The notes under the pieces: model-generated
Told to the model about the DNA's origin: nothing
Seen by the model: the letters and a program-made list of their open reading frames with translations, nothing else
The model's database searches: none
Assembly (NCBI GenBank): GCA_023386645.1
Contig: JAEWJI010000058.1
Span: 62,001 to 126,000, forward strand
Length of the DNA stretch: 64,000 nucleotides
Reading direction: 5' to 3'
From: Pseudomonadota bacterium
GTDB taxonomy: Bacteria > Pseudomonadota > Alphaproteobacteria > Caulobacterales > Caulobacteraceae
Made by a program: the position numbers and the translations under genes
In this document: positions 49,498 to 58,291 of the stretch, piece by piece
Layout of the letters: every line of letters starts with the position of its first letter
How positions within the stretch are numbered: position 1 is the first letter of the stretch

Positions 49498-50829
49498 TCA
49501 GCGGGCGGGAGAGCCTGCCGGCTCAGTATCCTCGCGCGACATGCGCCGGCGAACCCCGGCGTCAAGCGCCAGGGCCACGAGCAGGCTGAGCCCCGTCAGC
49601 GGGTAGAGAATGCAGAATGGAAGCACGATCCCAAGTACGGCGGCCCTCACCCGGGCGCCGGGGGGAGCCTGGGGCGCGGCGAGGCGGCCACTGGGTCTGC
49701 GCTTCCACCACATCGCCAGGGCCGAGGCGCCTAGCACCCAGACGGAAAGACAGGCGAACAGCATGAGCCAGCGGTTCACCTGGCCGTACTCGCGGCCCTC
49801 GTGCACGGCGATGCCCCACTCGAAGGCGCGGGCGCCGAGCCCGAACCGATCGGCCGTCACGTCGGCGAGCACCTGCCCGTCGCGCGCCAGATAGATCAGG
49901 CGGGCGTCCTCGGCGGCCTGGTTCTCATGGGCGGCGGTGACCGCCAGGTCCGGCGTTTCCGGCAGGCCGACCCGATAGGGACGAGCCAGGCCGGCGGCCT
50001 CGACCGAGGCGACGATGGCGGTCAGGTCGACGGGACCAGGCGGAGCCGCCAGCGCCGTCGAGCCCATCGCCCAGCCGGCGTGCACCGGGGCGTCGGCGTG
50101 GTCGCCATGTCTCCAGTCCTGGGCGGCGGGCGCCGGGGGGCGGCCCAGGCCCGCGTTGTTGACCAGGCCCAGAAAACCGCCGCCCCACACCGTCGACCAC
50201 GGCATGCCGGTGAACGCCAGGAAGAAGATGAAGCCGCCGGCGTAGAGGCCCGTCACCGCATGCAGATCGCGCCACAAGGGCCGGCCGCCACGCCCCCGGA
50301 TCGTCACGACGCCCGCGCCCCGTCCGCGCGGCCACCACAGGAAGACGCCGGTGGCGACGAGGATCATCGCCCAGCCGGCGACGATCTCCACCACCAGGTT
50401 CATCCCGGGCCCGAGGATGATCAGGGAATGGATGCGCTTGACCGTCTCGGTGATCCCGCCGGCCCCCCGCACCCCGGTGACCCGCGCTCCGGCCGGATCC
50501 ACGAAGACGACCTTCTGGGACCCATCGATCCCGGCCACGGTGACCTGCACCGCGCGATCCGGACGGTCGGGGACCAGGACCGCGGCGACCCTGCCCGGGG
50601 CCGCGGCCGTGGCGGCCATGCTCCATTCCGAGGGCGGGCTGGGGGGACGTCCCGGCTGGATGGCGGCGACGGATCGGGTCCGCCAGTCGTCGATCTCGCT
50701 CTTAAACAGATAGACGCCGCCGGTGAGCGCCATCAGCATCAGGAAGGGCAAGACCAGCAACCCGGCGTAGAAGTGCCAGCGCCAGACGGCGCGATAGGGG
50801 CCCGACAGGGCGTGGGGGTTCGTGCTCAC
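49498..50829 (-). CDS. PepSY-domain membrane protein (PiuB/flavodoxin-like reductase type)
   Basis: This 443-residue protein starts at GTG-50829. It has four transmembrane helices: YRAVWRWHFYAGLLVLPFLMLMALTGGVYLF near the N-terminus, MNLVVEIVAGWAMILVATGVFLWWP, LHAVTGLYAGGFIFFLAFTGMPW and VWVLGASALAMWW plus one more C-terminal. Conserved His residues in WHFYAG and LHAVTG are heme-binding-like. PepSY-TM proteins of this type are often ferric-siderophore or heme reductases; the substrate here is not shown. It ends near the 49403 gene. Confidence 0.82.
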   Translation of the reverse strand: MSTNPHALSGPYRAVWRWHFYAGLLVLPFLMLMALTGGVYLFKSEIDDWRTRSVAAIQPGRPPSPPSEWSMAATAAAPGRVAAVLVPDRPDRAVQVTVAGIDGSQKVVFVDPAGARVTGVRGAGGITETVKRIHSLIILGPGMNLVVEIVAGWAMILVATGVFLWWPRGRGAGVVTIRGRGGRPLWRDLHAVTGLYAGGFIFFLAFTGMPWSTVWGGGFLGLVNNAGLGRPPAPAAQDWRHGDHADAPVHAGWAMGSTALAAPPGPVDLTAIVASVEAAGLARPYRVGLPETPDLAVTAAHENQAAEDARLIYLARDGQVLADVTADRFGLGARAFEWGIAVHEGREYGQVNRWLMLFACLSVWVLGASALAMWWKRRPSGRLAAPQAPPGARVRAAVLGIVLPFCILYPLTGLSLLVALALDAGVRRRMSREDTEPAGSPAR

Positions 50830-50920
50830 AGGCGGGGCATACCGGGTCGGGCGAAGGGGCGGAACCACGGCAACGCTTCGCTCGATGAATGGCTCCGAAG
50901 GTCGGGCCGCGAGGCCGGTG

Positions 50921-51397
50921 TCAGTCGACCGCGATGACCTCCACCGCCTGACCCGCGACCACCGCCTCGTCGCCCGCCCGCTTGCCGATCAGGGCGCGGG
51001 CCAGAGGCGAGACGTGGCTGACCGAGCCGGTCGCCGGATCGGCCTCGTCCTCGCCGACGATCCTCCAAGTCTGGGTCCGGCCGTCCTCGCGCTCGATGGT
51101 CACCGAGCCCCCAAAGCGCACACGGCCGTCGGGCGCAGTCTCGACCAGCTGGGCCGAGGCTCGCCGGGCGGACCAGTAGCGCAGGTCGCGCGTCGCCCGC
51201 GCCATGGCCGTGCGGTCGGTCTCGATCGACCCCTGGGCCTGGGCCACCGCATAGGCCGCCCGCGCCTGGGCGAGCGCCGCATCGATGTCCGCCAGGCCCT
51301 GGGGCGTGACGAGGTTGGGATGGGGCGAGATGGGACGGTCTGGAAGATCGGCGGCCGTGGCCTCCAGATCCTCCTCACGCGTGAAGGCGACGCTCAT
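50921..51397 (-). CDS. GreA/GreB-family transcript-cleavage-like factor
   Basis: This 158-residue protein has an N-terminal antiparallel coiled coil (about 35-85) whose tip reads QAQGSIETDRT, in place of the GDLSENAEY acidic tip of GreA, and a C-terminal FKBP-like domain: RVRFGGSVTIEREDGRTQTWRIVGEDEADPATGSVSHVSPLARALIGKRAGDEAVV, typical for Gre factors. It probably binds the RNA polymerase secondary channel; the altered tip means cleavage stimulation is not certain. ATG-51397. Confidence 0.87.
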   Translation of the reverse strand: MSVAFTREEDLEATAADLPDRPISPHPNLVTPQGLADIDAALAQARAAYAVAQAQGSIETDRTAMARATRDLRYWSARRASAQLVETAPDGRVRFGGSVTIEREDGRTQTWRIVGEDEADPATGSVSHVSPLARALIGKRAGDEAVVAGQAVEVIAVD

Positions 51398-51437
51398 GAG
51401 GGTTCAGCGTCCACGCGCCGCCGGCGTTCCCGAGGCC

Positions 51438-51944
51438 TCAACGCACAAGATCGAGCTGGCCCAGGTAGTCGCGCTTGCCCAGCGGGACGCCCAGGTGGCG
51501 CAGGATGGCGTAGGCCATGGAGACGTGGAAGTAGAAGTTGGGCAGGGCGAAGCTGGTCAGATAGCCGGCGCCGTGGAAGTCCAGTTCGACGCCTGGAAAG
51601 CGCAGCTCGACGCGGCGGGTCTCGGCGCCCTCGAAGGCCGAAGGATCAGTCGCCTCGATGAAGGCGATGGACAGGTCGATAGTGGCCTGGAGCTCGTCCA
51701 GGCTGGCCTCGGCGTCGTCGGTCCTGGGCCAGGATTGACCGGTCAGGCGGGCGACGCAGCTGCGGGCCGAGAAGGCGGCCATGCGGATCTGGTCCGCGAA
51801 GGGCCTCATGTCGGGGGCGAGACGCGCCTCGAGCAGCGCGGCTTCCTCAAGACCGGAGGCGCGGGCCGTCTCGATCAGGTGGCCGAGAACGCGCAGGCCA
51901 CGGAGAAATATAGGGGCGGAGACCGGGTGGAGGGCGGGCGACAT
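51438..51944 (-). CDS. DUF1993-domain protein
   Basis: This 168-residue protein from ATG-51944 is a helical DinB-like DUF1993 member: MSPALHPVSAPIFLRGLRVLG, LAPDMRPFADQIRMAAFSARSC and the conserved FHGAGYLTSFALPNFYFHVSMAYAILRHLGVPLGKRDYLG. The metal-binding histidines of DinB folds may be retained in part. Its function is unknown. Confidence 0.88.
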   Translation of the reverse strand: MSPALHPVSAPIFLRGLRVLGHLIETARASGLEEAALLEARLAPDMRPFADQIRMAAFSARSCVARLTGQSWPRTDDAEASLDELQATIDLSIAFIEATDPSAFEGAETRRVELRFPGVELDFHGAGYLTSFALPNFYFHVSMAYAILRHLGVPLGKRDYLGQLDLVR

Positions 51945-52037
51945 GGCGAACTCCGATGGCGACGAGCCGGTATGGCGCCGCTTGCCGATCCACGCCAGCA
52001 GGGTTGCCGCGGACCATCGCCCGTGCTTCGGCGGGGC

Positions 52038-52589
52038 ATGTCTTCCCGTCTGCGCCCGCTCCTGCTGTGCATCGCATTCGCCGGCCTGATGGCGCTCGGC
52101 GCGCAGATCGACCTGCCCATGCACCCCGTGCCAATGACGATGCAGAGCTTCGCCGTGCTCCTGGCCGGAGTGGCGCTGGGCCCCGTGTGGGGCGTGGCGG
52201 CTGTGCTTGTCTATCTCGGTGCGGCGGCGGTGGGACTGCCGGTGCTGTCGGACGGAGCTTCGGGAATGCAGCCGTTCGCCGGACCCACGGCCGGCTACAT
52301 CTTCGCCTTTCCGCTCGTGGCCGCACTGGCCGGGCTTGCGGCCCGGAAAGGCTGGGTGGAGGACTGGAAGCGCGGGATCGTGGCTCTATTCGGGCTGCAC
52401 CTGCTTCTGGTTGTGATCGGCGGCGCCTGGCTGGCGACCTCCATCGGCGCAAACGAGGCCTGGACGGGCGGTGTCCAGCCGTTCCTGATCGGGGCGGCGG
52501 TCAAGTCAGGGCTGGTCTGGGCCGGCGCGCGAGTGTGGCCCCGCGCGGGGCGGAGCGCGGCTAGACCCGCTCGAACTCCAGGAAGATAG
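52038..52589 (+). CDS. bioY: biotin transporter BioY
   Basis: This 183-residue S-component has about six transmembrane helices and the BioY motif sequence ALGAQIDLPMHPVPMTMQSFAVLLAGVALGP, followed by GPTAGYIFAFPLVAALAGL. BioY binds biotin, alone or with an ECF ATPase module. ATG-52038 preceded by a GGGG stretch. The final 29 bp overlap the convergent trmB. Confidence 0.93.
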   Translation: MSSRLRPLLLCIAFAGLMALGAQIDLPMHPVPMTMQSFAVLLAGVALGPVWGVAAVLVYLGAAAVGLPVLSDGASGMQPFAGPTAGYIFAFPLVAALAGLAARKGWVEDWKRGIVALFGLHLLLVVIGGAWLATSIGANEAWTGGVQPFLIGAAVKSGLVWAGARVWPRAGRSAARPARTPGR

Positions 52590-53274
52590 GGGCGGTGTCG
52601 CCGAGCTTCTTTTCCTCGTAGCGCGTGGTGACGTGGTCGGCGGGCGGGTTGCGCCAGTCATCCGCGTCTTCGGCCAGCCACTTCAGGCCCGGCGTGCGGT
52701 TGAACCGCTCCAGGGCCCAGTCCGCATAATCTTTCCAGTCGGTGACGAACCGGAGGCGGCCGCCTGGCCTGAGGGCTCGGGACATGGCGGCGGCGCTGTC
52801 GTCCTGGACCAGGCGTCGTTTCTGGTGCCGCGCCTTGGGCCAGGGGTCGGGGAAGAGGATCATGATCCGGTCGAGGCTGGCCTGCGGCAGGGCGTCGAGC
52901 ACCGCACGGGCGTCGCCGGCATGCAGGCGCACGTTCGAAAGGCCGCGCTCCTCGATGTGTCGCAGGGCCGAGCCGACGCCGTTCAGGAAGGGCTCGCAAC
53001 CGATCATCAGGGCGTCCGGGTGACGCGCGGCCTGTTCGACCAGATGTTCGCCCCCACCGAAGCCGATCTCCAGCCAGACCTCGCGGGCTCCGGGCTGGAG
53101 CGCCACGGGATCGATCGGTCCGGCCTCCGGGTCGGGAAGGGCGATGCGCGGCAGCAGGGTGTCGAACAGCGCCGCCTGGCGCGGCTTGAGCGTGCGCGAC
53201 TTGATGCGACCGAAGGACCGCAGCGGCCCCCAGGTCGGTGCTGGAGGAGAGGCGTCGTCAGAGGAGGCGGGCAT
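52561..53274 (-). CDS. trmB: tRNA (guanine-N7)-methyltransferase
   Basis: This 237-residue enzyme makes m7G46 in tRNAs. SAM-binding EIGFGGGEHLVEQAARHPDALMIGCEPF, then GDARAVLDALPQASLDRIMILFPDPWPKARHQKRRLVQ (the catalytic DPWPK motif) and the C-terminal TRYEEKKLGDTAPIFLEF signature. ATG-53274. N-terminal 30 residues are a Pro/Arg-rich extension. Confidence 0.96.
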   Translation of the reverse strand: MPASSDDASPPAPTWGPLRSFGRIKSRTLKPRQAALFDTLLPRIALPDPEAGPIDPVALQPGAREVWLEIGFGGGEHLVEQAARHPDALMIGCEPFLNGVGSALRHIEERGLSNVRLHAGDARAVLDALPQASLDRIMILFPDPWPKARHQKRRLVQDDSAAAMSRALRPGGRLRFVTDWKDYADWALERFNRTPGLKWLAEDADDWRNPPADHVTTRYEEKKLGDTAPIFLEFERV

Positions 53275-53319
53275 CGACGGCTTCTAGCCCGACGCCCGCG
53301 TCCTGTCAGGTGCGACCGG

Positions 53320-53691
53320 TCAGTCGCCCATCGTGCCCGAGATGCCTTCGTCGGTGACGACCACATACTCGAGCTCGCAGAAGTCCAGCTTCTGCTCGAA
53401 CTCGTCGCCGTCGTCGAACACGACCTTGACCCAGTATTCGCAGGCGTCCTCGGAATCGTAGAAGCGCATGGCGACGCTGTCGCCGGCTTCCAGCACCCGG
53501 GTCGGCATCCAGTCCTGGCTGTAGGTGCCGTTGGGCCGGCCGGTCTGGAAGGTCAGGATGGTATAGCCGCTGGTCTCGTTATGCAGGTCGAAGGTGTAGT
53601 AGTCCCCGTCCGCCTGGGCCGATGCAGCGCCGGTCGAAGCGGCGAGCATCATGCCTGCGCCCGCCAGGGCGCCGAACATGCGCTTGATCAT
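53320..53691 (-). CDS. exported small acidic protein
   Basis: From ATG-53691: MIKRMFGALAGAGMMLAASTGAASAQ is a signal peptide. The mature domain (about 97 residues) is beta-rich with YYTFDLHNETSGYTILTFQTGRPNGTYSQDWMPTRVLEAGDSVAMRFYDSEDACEYWVKVVFDDGDEFEQKLDFCELEYVVV; the two Cys could form a disulfide. Homologous proteins are found scattered in alphaproteobacteria and plasmids as hypothetical. A weak start further upstream (53751) is not needed. Confidence 0.78.
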   Translation of the reverse strand: MIKRMFGALAGAGMMLAASTGAASAQADGDYYTFDLHNETSGYTILTFQTGRPNGTYSQDWMPTRVLEAGDSVAMRFYDSEDACEYWVKVVFDDGDEFEQKLDFCELEYVVVTDEGISGTMGD

Positions 53692-53783
53692 GATGATGGT
53701 CCCCCGTTCGCCCGACGACCACCGCCCGGCGTGACGCGCAGGTGCGGCCAAAAACGACGAACGGTCAAGCCTGCCGATCTAGA

Positions 53784-54974
53784 TCAGGCCAGGGCTCGCA
53801 GCCGGTCGACGAGGTCGGTCCGTTCCCAACTGAAGCCGCCGTCCGCCTCGGGCTTGCGGCCGAAATGGCCGTAGGCGGCGGTGCGGGCATAGATCGGCCG
53901 GTTCAGCCCCAGATGCTGTCGGATCGCGCGCGGGGTAGCCCCGCCGATCATCCCGGGCAGCTCCCGTTCCAGCACCGCCTCCTCGATCCGGCCGGTGCCG
54001 TGCAGATCGACGTGGATGGACTGCGGTTCGGCGACCCCGATGGCGTAGCTTAGCTGAATGGTGCAGCGCTCGGCCAGGCCAGCGGCCACCACGTTCTTGG
54101 CCAGGTAGCGCGCCGCGTAGGCCGCCGACCGGTCGACCTTGGTCGGGTCCTTGCCCGAAAAGGCCCCGCCGCCGTGCGGGGCGGCCCCGCCATAGGTGTC
54201 GACGATGATCTTGCGGCCCGTCAGGCCCGCGTCGCCGTCCGGGCCGCCAATCTCGAAGATGCCGGTAGGATTGATGTGCCAGACGGTCTCGTCGGTGATG
54301 AAACCCTTGGGCAACACGCTTTCGACCACCGGCTTCACCACGGCGGCCACCTCGTCCTGGCTCTTGCCGGCCGCGTGCTGGGTGGAGACCACGATGGAGC
54401 TGGCCCGGACCGGCTTGCCGTTCTCGTAGAAGAGGGTCACCTGGCTCTTGGCGTCCGGCTCCAGGATCGAGCCGCCGGCGTGACGCAGCTCGGCGAGCTT
54501 TTTCAGGATCTCATGGCTATAGGCCAGGGTGGCGGGCATCAGTTCGGGCGTCTCGTTCGAGGCGTAGCCGAACATGATCCCCTGGTCGCCGGCGCCCTCG
54601 TCCTTGTTCTCGGTGGCGTCGACGCCGACCGCGATGTCCGCAGACTGCCCATGCAGGTGGTTGGAGAATTCGAAGGTCTCCCAGTGGAAGCCCGACTGTT
54701 CGTAGCCGATGGCCTTCACGGTCGCCCGCACGGCGCGTTCGATCTCGTCCGTGACGCCCGGAGCCCAGGCGCCATCTTCCCAGATGCCCCGGCCGCGGAT
54801 TTCGCCGGCCAGGACCACGCGGTTGGTGGTGGTCAGGGTCTCGCAGGCGACGCGCGCCTCGGGGTCCTTGGCCAGGAACAGGTCCACGACGGTGTCGGAG
54901 ATTTGGTCGGCGACCTTGTCGGGGTGGCCCTCGGAGACGCTTTCCGAGGTGAAATAGAAGGAGGTGCGGGGCAA
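53784..54974 (-). CDS. metK: S-adenosylmethionine synthetase
   Basis: The enzyme makes SAM from methionine and ATP. Present are [24 protein letters not shown], the [17 protein letters not shown] signature, [21 protein letters not shown] and [20 protein letters not shown]. Length 396. Start TTG at 54974 with GGAG upstream (CCAGGAGCC). The palindrome at 55012-55033 overlaps the promoter zone. Confidence 0.98.
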   Translation of the reverse strand: MPRTSFYFTSESVSEGHPDKVADQISDTVVDLFLAKDPEARVACETLTTTNRVVLAGEIRGRGIWEDGAWAPGVTDEIERAVRATVKAIGYEQSGFHWETFEFSNHLHGQSADIAVGVDATENKDEGAGDQGIMFGYASNETPELMPATLAYSHEILKKLAELRHAGGSILEPDAKSQVTLFYENGKPVRASSIVVSTQHAAGKSQDEVAAVVKPVVESVLPKGFITDETVWHINPTGIFEIGGPDGDAGLTGRKIIVDTYGGAAPHGGGAFSGKDPTKVDRSAAYAARYLAKNVVAAGLAERCTIQLSYAIGVAEPQSIHVDLHGTGRIEEAVLERELPGMIGGATPRAIRQHLGLNRPIYARTAAYGHFGRKPEADGGFSWERTDLVDRLRALA

Positions 54975-55011
54975 GGCGGCTCCTGGGGACCGGGCGACAG
55001 CGGAGGCGACA

Positions 55012-55033
55012 GATATAAAGATATGCTTATATG
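55012..55033. promoter_or_regulatory. palindromic operator candidate upstream of metK
   Basis: The core ATATAAAGATATGCTTATAT (55013-55032) is 8-of-10 symmetrical per half, an AT-rich island in a GC-rich genome. It lies about 40 bp upstream of the metK TTG and 49 bp upstream of the divergent AlkB-like gene. A SAM/SAH-responsive or methionine repressor is an inference; no regulator gene is adjacent. Confidence 0.55.
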
Positions 55034-55081
55034 TTCAAGTGATCCCCGGAGCGGCGAGGGCCGGTTCGGCGTTCAGCCAGA

Positions 55082-55675
55082 GTGAATCCGCTTCCGACCC
55101 AGGCCGACCTGTTCGCCGCGCCCGCGCCCCCGGAGCCTCAGGGCCTGGTCTATGTGGAGGATCTGATCTCGGCCGTCGAAGAGGCGGACCTGGTCGCCCG
55201 TTTCGCGACGCTGCCCTTCGAGGCCTTCGATTTCCAGGGATTCAAGGGCAATCGGCGGGTGGTCTATTTCGGCTGGAGCTATGATTTCAGCCGGGGGCGG
55301 GTGGCTGAGGCCCCTGCGATTCCGGACTGGATCGTGCCGCTGCGCGCTCGCGCCGCCGCCCTGGCCGGTGTGGAAGGCGAGGCTCTGGTGCAGCTGCTGA
55401 TCAACGAGTATCGGCCTGGCGCCGGCATCGGCTGGCATCGCGACCGGCCTCAATTCGGCAAGGTTGTCGGCGTCTCGCTGGGCGCTCCGGCCGTGATGCG
55501 ATTTCGTAGGCCACGCGGCGACGGTGGCTGGGTCCGCGCGGCCCGGTCCCTCGCGCCCCGTTCGGCCTATCTGCTGGACGGCCCGGCCCGGGAGGAATGG
55601 CAGCACAGCATCCTGCCCGGCGAACGAACGCGCTGGTCGGCGACCTTCCGAACGCTAAGGGCGACGACCGTCTGA
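55082..55675 (+). CDS. AlkB-like Fe(II)/2-oxoglutarate dioxygenase
   Basis: This 197-residue protein from GTG-55082 has all the AlkB signatures: NEYRPGAGIGWHRD with H119 and D121 as iron ligands, VVGVSLGAPAVMRF, and WQHSILPGERTRWSATFR with H175 and the 2-oxoglutarate arginines R184 and R190. It may demethylate nucleic acid or another substrate. It is in the divergent arrangement with metK, an AlkB-like gene being close to SAM metabolism by chance or by shared operator. Confidence 0.9.
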   Translation: MNPLPTQADLFAAPAPPEPQGLVYVEDLISAVEEADLVARFATLPFEAFDFQGFKGNRRVVYFGWSYDFSRGRVAEAPAIPDWIVPLRARAAALAGVEGEALVQLLINEYRPGAGIGWHRDRPQFGKVVGVSLGAPAVMRFRRPRGDGGWVRAARSLAPRSAYLLDGPAREEWQHSILPGERTRWSATFRTLRATTV

Positions 55676-55745
55676 GCGTGGCCTTGCGGCGCCGCGGCAG
55701 ATCGTTCACGAGACGAGCCTCAACTGACCGAGGCCGCCTCCGTCC

Positions 55746-56837
55746 ATGAAATTCCCGTTTGTGCGACCGGAGCTGCCGCCGGTCGAGGCGTGGGGGCCGC
55801 TGCTGGAGCCTGCCTACCAAGCTCGGTACTTCACGAACTTCGGCGCCCTGGAGACACGTTTCAGCGAGGCGTTGGCTGGCCGGTTCGCGAGCGAAGGGTC
55901 GGCAGTCACCCTAGCTAATAACGCTACGGTGGCGCTCAGCGCGGCGCTTCTGGCTCACGGCGTGAGGGGCAAGGTCGCGATCCCGAGCTTCACCTTTCCG
56001 GCGACCCTGGACGCGGTGCTGATGGCGCGCTGCGAGCCGGTATTGTGCGACGTGTCGGCGGACACCTGCGAGATGGACCCCGACAGCCTGTCCAAGGCGA
56101 TGGATGAACATGAGATCGCGGCGGTCATGCCCGTGCGAGCCTATGGCTTCGTGCGGGACTTCGCTCCGCTTGTCGAACTCGCGCGGTCGCGATCCGCCGT
56201 GGTGGTGGTCGACGCAGCGGCCGCGCTCGGGGCGGGGAAAGTCCAGACGGCGCCGGATGTGACGGAGGTCTTTTCCCTTCACGCGACAAAGGCGTTCGGC
56301 ATCGGCGAGGGCGGGGCGATCTTCTCGGATGCGGCGCTGAGGCCCCGCCTGAAACAGGCGATGAATTTCGGACTGAGGCCCGATCGCCAGTTCGACTACG
56401 GCTTCAACGGCAAGATGAGCGAGTTCCAGGCGGCGGTCGGACTAGCGCATCTGTCGCGCAACGATGCACTGGTCGAGGGCCGCCGCAGGATGGCGGACTG
56501 GTACGGCAGGCGGCTGGAGGCCCATCCGCGCGTGACGGTGCTCGCTAATCCGGGGCCGACGGCCTGGTCCAACTTTCCGATCCTCCTGCCCGATGGGGCG
56601 GACGCCCAGGCTTTCCAGGACTTCTGCCATGGGCGCGGCTACCAGGTGCGGCGCTATTACTGGCCGACGCTGCATGAGGGATATGCCGAACCCGTCTTGT
56701 GCGTGGGAGGGCTGGACCAGGCGTCGAGCCTGGCGAAGCGGGCGATCTGTCTGCCGCTCTATCCGGCCTTCACGGATGAGGAAGCCGCCGAGATCGCGCT
56801 CGTGCTGGATCAGGCGCTGTCTCTCCATGCGGGCTGA
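55746..56837 (+). CDS. DegT/DnrJ/EryC1/StrS-family aminotransferase
   Basis: This 363-residue PLP enzyme of the sugar aminotransferase family has AIPSFTFPATLDAVL, VVVVDAAAALGAG (PLP-pyridine Asp156) and SLHATKAFGIGEGG with PLP Lys182; NFGLRPDRQFDYGFNGKMSEFQAAVGL follows. Members make amino sugars (e.g. for O-antigen or S-layer glycans). It is not in a recognisable glycan operon except for the next gene. Codon usage includes more A/T-ending codons than flanking genes. Confidence 0.9.
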   Translation: MKFPFVRPELPPVEAWGPLLEPAYQARYFTNFGALETRFSEALAGRFASEGSAVTLANNATVALSAALLAHGVRGKVAIPSFTFPATLDAVLMARCEPVLCDVSADTCEMDPDSLSKAMDEHEIAAVMPVRAYGFVRDFAPLVELARSRSAVVVVDAAAALGAGKVQTAPDVTEVFSLHATKAFGIGEGGAIFSDAALRPRLKQAMNFGLRPDRQFDYGFNGKMSEFQAAVGLAHLSRNDALVEGRRRMADWYGRRLEAHPRVTVLANPGPTAWSNFPILLPDGADAQAFQDFCHGRGYQVRRYYWPTLHEGYAEPVLCVGGLDQASSLAKRAICLPLYPAFTDEEAAEIALVLDQALSLHAG

Positions 56838-56929
56838 CCTTGTGCGGGGGCGCGCTCACAGGTAACCGCACGGCCGCGCTCCGTTCCGGCGGTCCCGTGG
56901 TTGTTCGATTTCCCCCATCTAGGTGAGCA

Positions 56930-58267
56930 GTGTCAGCAGAGTCCTCTGTCCCGCCGGCGATTCCCTGCCTGGTGATGTCTCACGGCCTGGACGAGATCAA
57001 CATCGCCTCCTTGCGATCGATGCTGGAGTCGGAAGCGCCGCTCGTCATAGACGTCGTGCACAACCCCTGGCCCGCCGAGGATGGGTCATTCGAGGCCTTC
57101 TGCCTGGAGGCCATCCGACAGGGGCGGGTGAACAGTTTCACCAGGCTTGACGAGAACATCAGCAACAACGCCGTCCATCTGGCCCTCGCCATCGACCGTG
57201 AGCGATACCTTCAATCCCCGTACATGATCGTCACGGACTGCGACGTGACCGCGCCCCCGGACGCGGTGCTCGAGGAGCTCGCAATCCTTGAACGGCATCC
57301 GCACCTCTTCGCCTGCGGGCTGAGGATCGACGCCTCGCGATGGCCTGACGGGCTCCACGTGAAGCAGGATCTGGTCGCGCGCTTCAACACCGCCGCCTAC
57401 GAGCGCGAAGACCATATTCTGAGCGGCACCGGCATCTGGATGTCCATGTTCCGGACGGCGGAGCTCTATCGGGTGCTCGATCTTCTGGACGCGAACGGCA
57501 TCCGCTTCATTGACGGCAACCTGAAGCGGATGGCCATGGTGGCGTTCAATCAAGGATGGGCCGCGACCAAGCGTTCGATGGGTCGCGAGCTCAATCGGGA
57601 GCGGACCGACTATGACAATCGGAAATCGGTCTCGATGTCCGGATTCGGCGCGCATTCGCCGGAGCCGCAAGGGAGCAGGTTCGCGACCTGGAACCACAAC
57701 GTCACCAGCGGAGGCGTGCGGACCGACCGGGATGGGTCCAGCCGTCTAGAGGCGCCGCGCCTGGTGGAGGCCGCTGCCCGAGTAAGGGGACCTCTCGATG
57801 AGGATTCGCTCGTTCAGTCCCTGCTCGCGACTGAGACTCCCCTGGAGGTGCGGGCCACCCCACACACCCGGCCTCATCGTGGCGGCACGCGGATTCAGCT
57901 GGTGGCGGCCGGAACGGCTCCTCACAGCCTGACGGGCCTGCCGGACGACGGGTCGATCCTCTACATTTCCACGACGGACGGAGAGGGGCCGGCCTTGCCG
58001 GTCTTCAAGCGCATCGATGTCGGAGGACTGCTCAACGAGGTCGAGAACCGCTACGCGAAGGCCTGGTTCAACGGGCTGATCCGGCTGCTAACGGATGACG
58101 GCTGCCTCGTGGGTGAACTCGCAGATCCGACCCGCAATCCCGAGTCTTGGTCTCCCCATGGTTTCGCGAAGCTGGCCAAGAGTCGCGGGTGGGCGCTCGA
58201 CCTTTCAGTAGAAGGGGACAGTCGCCGCTTCTCGATCTCCAGGTGCGTTCAGCCGGCTTCACCTTAG
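56930..58267 (+). CDS. two-domain glycosyltransferase-like protein
   Basis: This 445-residue protein starts at GTG-56930 with AGGTGA upstream. The N-terminal domain (about 10-260) looks like a GT-A glycosyltransferase: CLVMSHGLDEINIASLRSML, ISNNAVHLALA, then DCD at 103-105 (DxD metal site) and ILSGTGIWMSMFRTAELYR. The C-terminal portion (about 340-440) has VFKRIDVGGLLNEVENRYAKAWFNGLIRLLTDDGCLVGELADP, which resembles the back half of a class I methyltransferase without a visible SAM-binding loop. With DegT upstream it may decorate a surface sugar. No close family is recognised. Confidence 0.6.
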   Translation: MSAESSVPPAIPCLVMSHGLDEINIASLRSMLESEAPLVIDVVHNPWPAEDGSFEAFCLEAIRQGRVNSFTRLDENISNNAVHLALAIDRERYLQSPYMIVTDCDVTAPPDAVLEELAILERHPHLFACGLRIDASRWPDGLHVKQDLVARFNTAAYEREDHILSGTGIWMSMFRTAELYRVLDLLDANGIRFIDGNLKRMAMVAFNQGWAATKRSMGRELNRERTDYDNRKSVSMSGFGAHSPEPQGSRFATWNHNVTSGGVRTDRDGSSRLEAPRLVEAAARVRGPLDEDSLVQSLLATETPLEVRATPHTRPHRGGTRIQLVAAGTAPHSLTGLPDDGSILYISTTDGEGPALPVFKRIDVGGLLNEVENRYAKAWFNGLIRLLTDDGCLVGELADPTRNPESWSPHGFAKLAKSRGWALDLSVEGDSRRFSISRCVQPASP

Positions 58268-58291
58268 GCCGCCGGCGCAGGCGGGTGGGGC

